From the NCBI RefSeq assembly GCF_023898315.1, contig NC_064615.1, forward strand, positions 910,649,655-910,713,654: a DNA stretch of 64,000 bases, written 5' to 3'. Shown piece by piece: positions 63,841-64,000 of this stretch; positions within the stretch are counted from its first letter, which is position 1, and every line of letters begins with the position of its first letter. The DNA comes from Schistocerca nitens (taxonomy: Eukaryota > Arthropoda > Insecta > Orthoptera > Acrididae). Below the pieces are notes generated by a model. That model was given only the letters and a program-made list of their open reading frames with translations. It was not told the origin of the DNA and made no database searches. The translations under genes were made by a program, and so were the position numbers.

Positions 63841-64000
63841 CGCGGAGGCGCCCGGGGAAGCAGTTCTCGCGACTGCACCCGCCCGGTACACAGCAAAGCT
63901 CAGCCCACTGCGTCAGACGCGATCTCCATTATATGTATACGGGCAAACGAAACGTGCCTGCGCTGTTAGGACACTAACCAGAGTGGGTAGCTGCATCCTC

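Larger units (their letters stand above)
24793..64000 (-). repeat. tandem tRNA array, units 15-43
   Basis: The same array resumes right of the LINE, entering between where His and Glu would lie, so unit 15 lacks its His gene. Unit 17 is 1620 bp with three Leu(CAG) genes. Units 28 and 31 are 1477 bp with two Leu(AAG) genes each. Units 35-42 are all 1296 bp. Unit 43 is cut by the window end after its His gene. Orientation never changes, and no other gene family is present. Confidence 0.98.

Noticed and set aside
1-64000. CRISPR array, satellite or prokaryotic tRNA operon
   Set aside because: Repeats are over 1 kb and contain folded tRNA genes, with no short repeat-spacer pattern. No CCA is encoded, and the T runs and A/B boxes fit Pol III transcription.

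Overview
The window is eukaryotic, most likely from an arthropod or another animal. It is almost entirely one head-to-tail tandem array of tRNA genes, all on the minus strand, interrupted once by a full-length non-LTR retrotransposon (LINE). The eukaryotic call rests on tRNA genes without an encoded CCA, runs of T (RNA polymerase III terminators) just 3' of each gene, A73 on tRNA-His, and a LINE with an APE-type endonuclease and a YADD reverse transcriptase. The tRNA-Glu and tRNA-His bodies resemble insect ones from memory; no species can be named.

Layout. I count 43 units, some partial at the edges: units 1-14 at 1-19259 and units 15-43 at 24793-64000. In plus-strand order a unit reads tRNA-His(GTG), tRNA-Glu(CTC), one to three tRNA-Leu(CAG), then tRNA-Leu(AAG). 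In transcriptional order this is Leu(AAG), Leu(CAG), Glu, His. Unit length is 1285, 1296, 1447 or 1458 bp, set by the number of 162-bp Leu(CAG) modules and by an 11-bp indel 3' of Glu; rare units are 1477 or 1620 bp. Intact genes: 42 His, 42 Glu, 67 Leu(CAG) and 43 Leu(AAG), 194 in all, plus one truncated Leu(CAG). A few copies carry base changes that may impair them. The gaps inside a unit (about 331 bp His-Glu, 274 bp Glu-Leu, 80 bp Leu-Leu, 292 bp Leu(AAG)-next His) hold no gene I can support. All small open frames there are by-products of the repeat.

The LINE (19260-24792, minus strand) has a short 5' UTR with a perfect hairpin, ORF1 (gag-like, CCHC knuckle), ORF2 (endonuclease, reverse transcriptase, C-terminal CCHC), a 3' UTR and a long interrupted A-tract tail. 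Both ORFs are open. The RT motifs look like the Tx1/L1 group. Its 3' end sits exactly in the D-arm/A box of a tRNA-Leu(CAG), and its tail contains short repeats that match a tRNA-Ser-type D-arm. This suggests an element that targets class II tRNA genes. Its 5' junction is not at the matching position, so at least 645 bp of array is missing there.

Together: the array is a dosage amplification of three amino-acid acceptors (His, Glu, Leu), kept similar by unequal exchange. The Leu(CAG) genes differ from Leu(AAG) by one anticodon base. The LINE is probably a parasite adapted to this kind of multicopy, safe target.
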